Shown piece by piece: positions 13,686 through 15,234 of a stretch of 15,234 nt of DNA (position 1 is the stretch's first letter; every line of letters begins with the position of its first letter). This DNA is from an uncultured Sphingomonadaceae bacterium (lineage in GTDB: Bacteria; Pseudomonadota; Alphaproteobacteria; Sphingomonadales; Sphingomonadaceae), in the NCBI GenBank assembly GCA_946479505.1, contig CAMLGC010000063.1:1-15234 (forward strand). Direction: 5' to 3'. Both the position numbers and the translations under genes were made by a program. The notes under the pieces are model-generated. The model was not told where the DNA came from. It did not search any database and saw only the letters and a program-made list of their open reading frames with translations.

Positions 13686-13725
13686 CCTCTCCCCTTCAGG
13701 GAAGAGGGTTGGGAGAGGGGCAGTC
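13686..13725 (+). repeat. Palindromic intergenic repeat, family C, copy 1, covering the dnaJ ribosome-binding site
   Basis: On the minus strand CCCTCTTCCC (13709-13700) pairs over ten positions, one of them U-G, with GGGGAGAGGG (13695-13686) across the loop TGAA. The adjoining block CCCTCTCCC (13721-13713) can pair with the same arm instead. That arm holds AGAGGG, the only ribosome-binding site for dnaJ. Confidence 0.75.
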
Positions 13726-13759
13726 ACGGTGGTCATTGTTCCGGAACTACGCATCCTTA

Positions 13760-13800
13760 CTCCCCCTCTCCCCGGCCCTCTCCCTTGAAGGGGAGAGGGA
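13760..13800 (-). repeat. Palindromic intergenic repeat, family C, copy 2, after dnaK
   Basis: A perfect 9-bp stem CCCTCTCCC / GGGAGAGGG (13777-13785 with 13792-13800, loop of 6) is inverted relative to copy 1. It has the matching GGGGAGAGGGGGAGT tail on the minus strand. It starts 11 bases after the dnaK stop codon, where it could protect the dnaK message or reduce read-through into dnaJ. Confidence 0.78.
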
Positions 13801-13811
13801 GGGAAGCTTCC

Positions 13812-15234
<1,423 letters not shown>

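Overview
The window looks like chromosomal core DNA of a high-GC alphaproteobacterium, most likely a sphingomonad. The evidence is a split F0 operon with separate b and b' subunits, two small secreted UrcA-family proteins, strongly GC-biased third codon positions, and palindromic intergenic repeats of the CCCTCTCCC / CCCCTCCCG / CCTCCCCT type. There is no sign of phage, transposase, CRISPR or tRNA genes. Both ends cut a gene.

Left third, all on the minus strand, read from right to left. From 6909 down to 3051 is an overlapping three-gene operon, ydbH-ynbE-ydbL (AsmA-like inner-membrane bridge protein, small outer-membrane lipoprotein, periplasmic partner). It is predicted to move phospholipid between the two membranes. 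From 2804 down to 352 is the F0 operon atpI-atpB-atpE-atpF'-atpF; the F1 genes are not here. Then comes the start of a small multidrug resistance (SugE/Gdx-like) transporter, cut by the window edge.

Middle. A RadC/JAMM protein (plus) is transcribed divergently from ydbH through a compact 99-bp gap. It converges on a secreted EF-hand protein (minus). purB (plus) follows, and it converges on urcA1 across a perfect 17-bp inverted-repeat terminator.

Right third. urcA1 (minus) is divergent from a membrane-anchored winged-helix/TPR regulator (plus). A second urcA (minus) follows, and its upstream DNA is a diverged copy of the urcA1/regulator intergenic region, including the first dozen codons of the regulator. 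That copy then runs straight into the 3' end of dnaJ. The simplest reading is that a divergent urcA-regulator cassette was duplicated in tandem and the second regulator was lost. dnaJ and the C-terminal three quarters of dnaK (both minus) complete the window.

The three junctions between tandem genes that are not tightly packed (atpF/sugE, ydbL/atpI, dnaK/dnaJ) each carry an inverted pair of palindromic repeats, and each pair belongs to a different sequence family. At dnaK/dnaJ the repeat appears to supply, and to base-pair with, the dnaJ ribosome-binding site. The most interesting material is the duplicated urcA/regulator control region and this repeat-embedded dnaJ start.
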